Of a stretch of 23,879 nt of DNA, positions 23,276 to 23,879 are shown piece after piece. Source of the DNA: Sphingomonadaceae bacterium (GTDB lineage: Bacteria; Pseudomonadota; Alphaproteobacteria; Sphingomonadales; Sphingomonadaceae); NCBI GenBank assembly GCA_016742125.1, contig JACVCM010000049.1, positions 1-23,879 on the forward strand, read 5' to 3'. The position numbers were made by a program, and so were the translations under genes. Positions within the stretch are counted from its first letter, which is position 1. Each line of letters begins with the position of its first letter. A model generated the notes under the pieces. That model saw only the letters and a list, made by a program, of their open reading frames with translations. It did not search any database and was not told the DNA's origin.

Positions 23276-23692
23276 ATGTTCGTTCATCGCACGAAAATCC
23301 GTTTCGCCCATGTCGATGCCGCCGGAATCGTTTTCTATCCGCGTTATTTCGAGATGCTGAACGCTGCCGTGGAGGACTGGTTTGCGGAGGATTTCGGTCG
23401 TGATTTTCGTTCGTTGCATCTGGAAGAGCGCATCGGCACGCCCACGGTGCAGCTAGAATGCGAGTTCGTTTCTCCCGCCATGCTGGGTGACGAGATTGCC
23501 GTCCACCTGACCCCGGTGAAAATCGGTAACAGCAGCTGCCGGTTCGCCTTTTGCTTCGAAACCGGCAACCATGTCCGCCTCAAAGGGTCGGCAGTGCTGG
23601 TTGGCATGGACCTCGACCGGCAACAATCCCGATCCTGGGCTGCGGCAATCAGGGCGGCGATGGAATTACACCGCGACAACGGCGTGGCGTAG
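23276..23692 (+). CDS. Hotdog-fold acyl-CoA thioesterase (4-hydroxybenzoyl-CoA thioesterase type)
   Basis: This 138-residue single hotdog domain starts with 'IRFAHVDAAGIVFYPRYFEMLNAAVEDWF', the 4HBT signature with the catalytic Asp (residue 14) and the Gly at the helix N-terminus. Its length is normal for the family. It is cytoplasmic. It begins five bases after the fused monooxygenase and is therefore most likely in its operon, where it would release the hydroxylated aromatic acid, for example gentisate from gentisyl-CoA, from CoA. Its last 27 bases overlap the end of the convergent fumarylacetoacetate-hydrolase-family gene. The acyl group is inferred from context, not from the sequence. Confidence 0.88.
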   Translation: MFVHRTKIRFAHVDAAGIVFYPRYFEMLNAAVEDWFAEDFGRDFRSLHLEERIGTPTVQLECEFVSPAMLGDEIAVHLTPVKIGNSSCRFAFCFETGNHVRLKGSAVLVGMDLDRQQSRSWAAAIRAAMELHRDNGVA

Positions 23693-23879
23693 GCGTCCGA
23701 TCCCCGCGACCTCAGCCTCGATCACATCGCCCGGCCAGAGCCATTCCTGCGGATCGCGGCCCGCACCTACGCCTGCGGGCGTGCCGGTGGCGATGATATC
23801 GCCCGGTTCCAGCGTGATGCCTTGGCTGATATCGGCGATCAGTTCGTCAACCTTGAAGAGCATATAGGCGGTGTTGCTT
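23666..23879 (-). CDS. 3' part of a fumarylacetoacetate-hydrolase-family gene, cut by the right edge
   Basis: The frame is open from the window edge to a TAA at 23668-23666 (about 70 residues visible). It reads 'SNTAYMLFKVDELIADISQ', then 'TLEPGDIIATGTPAGVG' and 'PGDVIEAEVAGIGRL', the C-terminal signature of the FAH superfamily, where the GD-IATGTP-G loop lies near the active site. Family members hydrolyse fumarylacetoacetate or fumarylpyruvate, or act as hydratases or decarboxylases of 2-oxo acids from ring cleavage. The internal ATG at 23863 is not the start, as family homology extends before it. It faces the thioesterase gene with a 27-base overlap. Beside an aryl-CoA hydroxylase and thioesterase, fumarylpyruvate hydrolase of a gentisate route is a reasonable guess. 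Confidence 0.9.
   Translation of the reverse strand, partial: SNTAYMLFKVDELIADISQGITLEPGDIIATGTPAGVGAGRDPQEWLWPGDVIEAEVAGIGRLRHAVVAV

Overview
The window looks like chromosomal DNA of a sphingomonad-type alphaproteobacterium. This rests on GC-rich coding, a very long TonB-dependent receptor with the 'EDVIIVTG' TonB-box style, a PULCON of receptor, glycosidases, LacI regulator and MFS carriers, and dense short-gap operons. No rRNA, tRNA, CRISPR array, insertion sequence or phage gene was seen. The genus cannot be fixed from the sequence alone.

Region A (1-5844) is a set of small, mostly uncharacterised regulatory genes. A minus-strand gene start runs off the left edge. A secreted TPR protein on the minus strand has its own terminator. 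A plus-strand run follows: a membrane-anchored LuxR-type HTH protein, a small helical protein, a four-helix membrane protein, a RadC/JAB-domain protein, and a 597-residue protein with an N-terminal DNA-binding-like domain, one membrane helix and TPR-like repeats. About 430 bases of non-coding DNA with strong inverted repeats separate this run from a two-domain PilZ (c-di-GMP) protein.

Region B (5960-20059) is a beta-glucan (probably laminarin or mixed-linkage glucan) utilisation locus. It encodes a secreted GH3 exo-beta-glucosidase and a FucP-type sugar carrier (plus strand), converging on a minus-strand operon of TonB receptor, GH16 lipoprotein endoglucanase, LacI regulator and a second MFS carrier. 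Divergent from the receptor is a flavin-dependent (tryptophan-type) halogenase, which converges on a cytoplasmic GH3 beta-glucosidase. Three related palindromes, a perfect 20-bp one before the first GH3 gene and two between the receptor and the halogenase, are candidate operators for the local LacI protein. A sensible model is endo-cleavage at the surface by GH16, uptake by the receptor, periplasmic trimming by the first GH3, inner-membrane import by the MFS carriers and cytoplasmic hydrolysis by the second GH3.

Region C (20251-23879) is the edge of an aromatic-acid or aryl-CoA degradation cluster. It holds a DsbA/FrnE-like thioredoxin-fold protein overlapping a fused FAD monooxygenase/Old-Yellow-Enzyme-type protein of the salicylyl-CoA 5-hydroxylase / 2-aminobenzoyl-CoA monooxygenase-reductase family, then a hotdog thioesterase. 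A fumarylacetoacetate-hydrolase-family gene lies on the opposite strand and is cut by the right edge. The set would fit conversion of an aryl-CoA through a hydroxylated CoA ester to a ring-cleavage substrate, but the actual substrate is not shown by the sequence.
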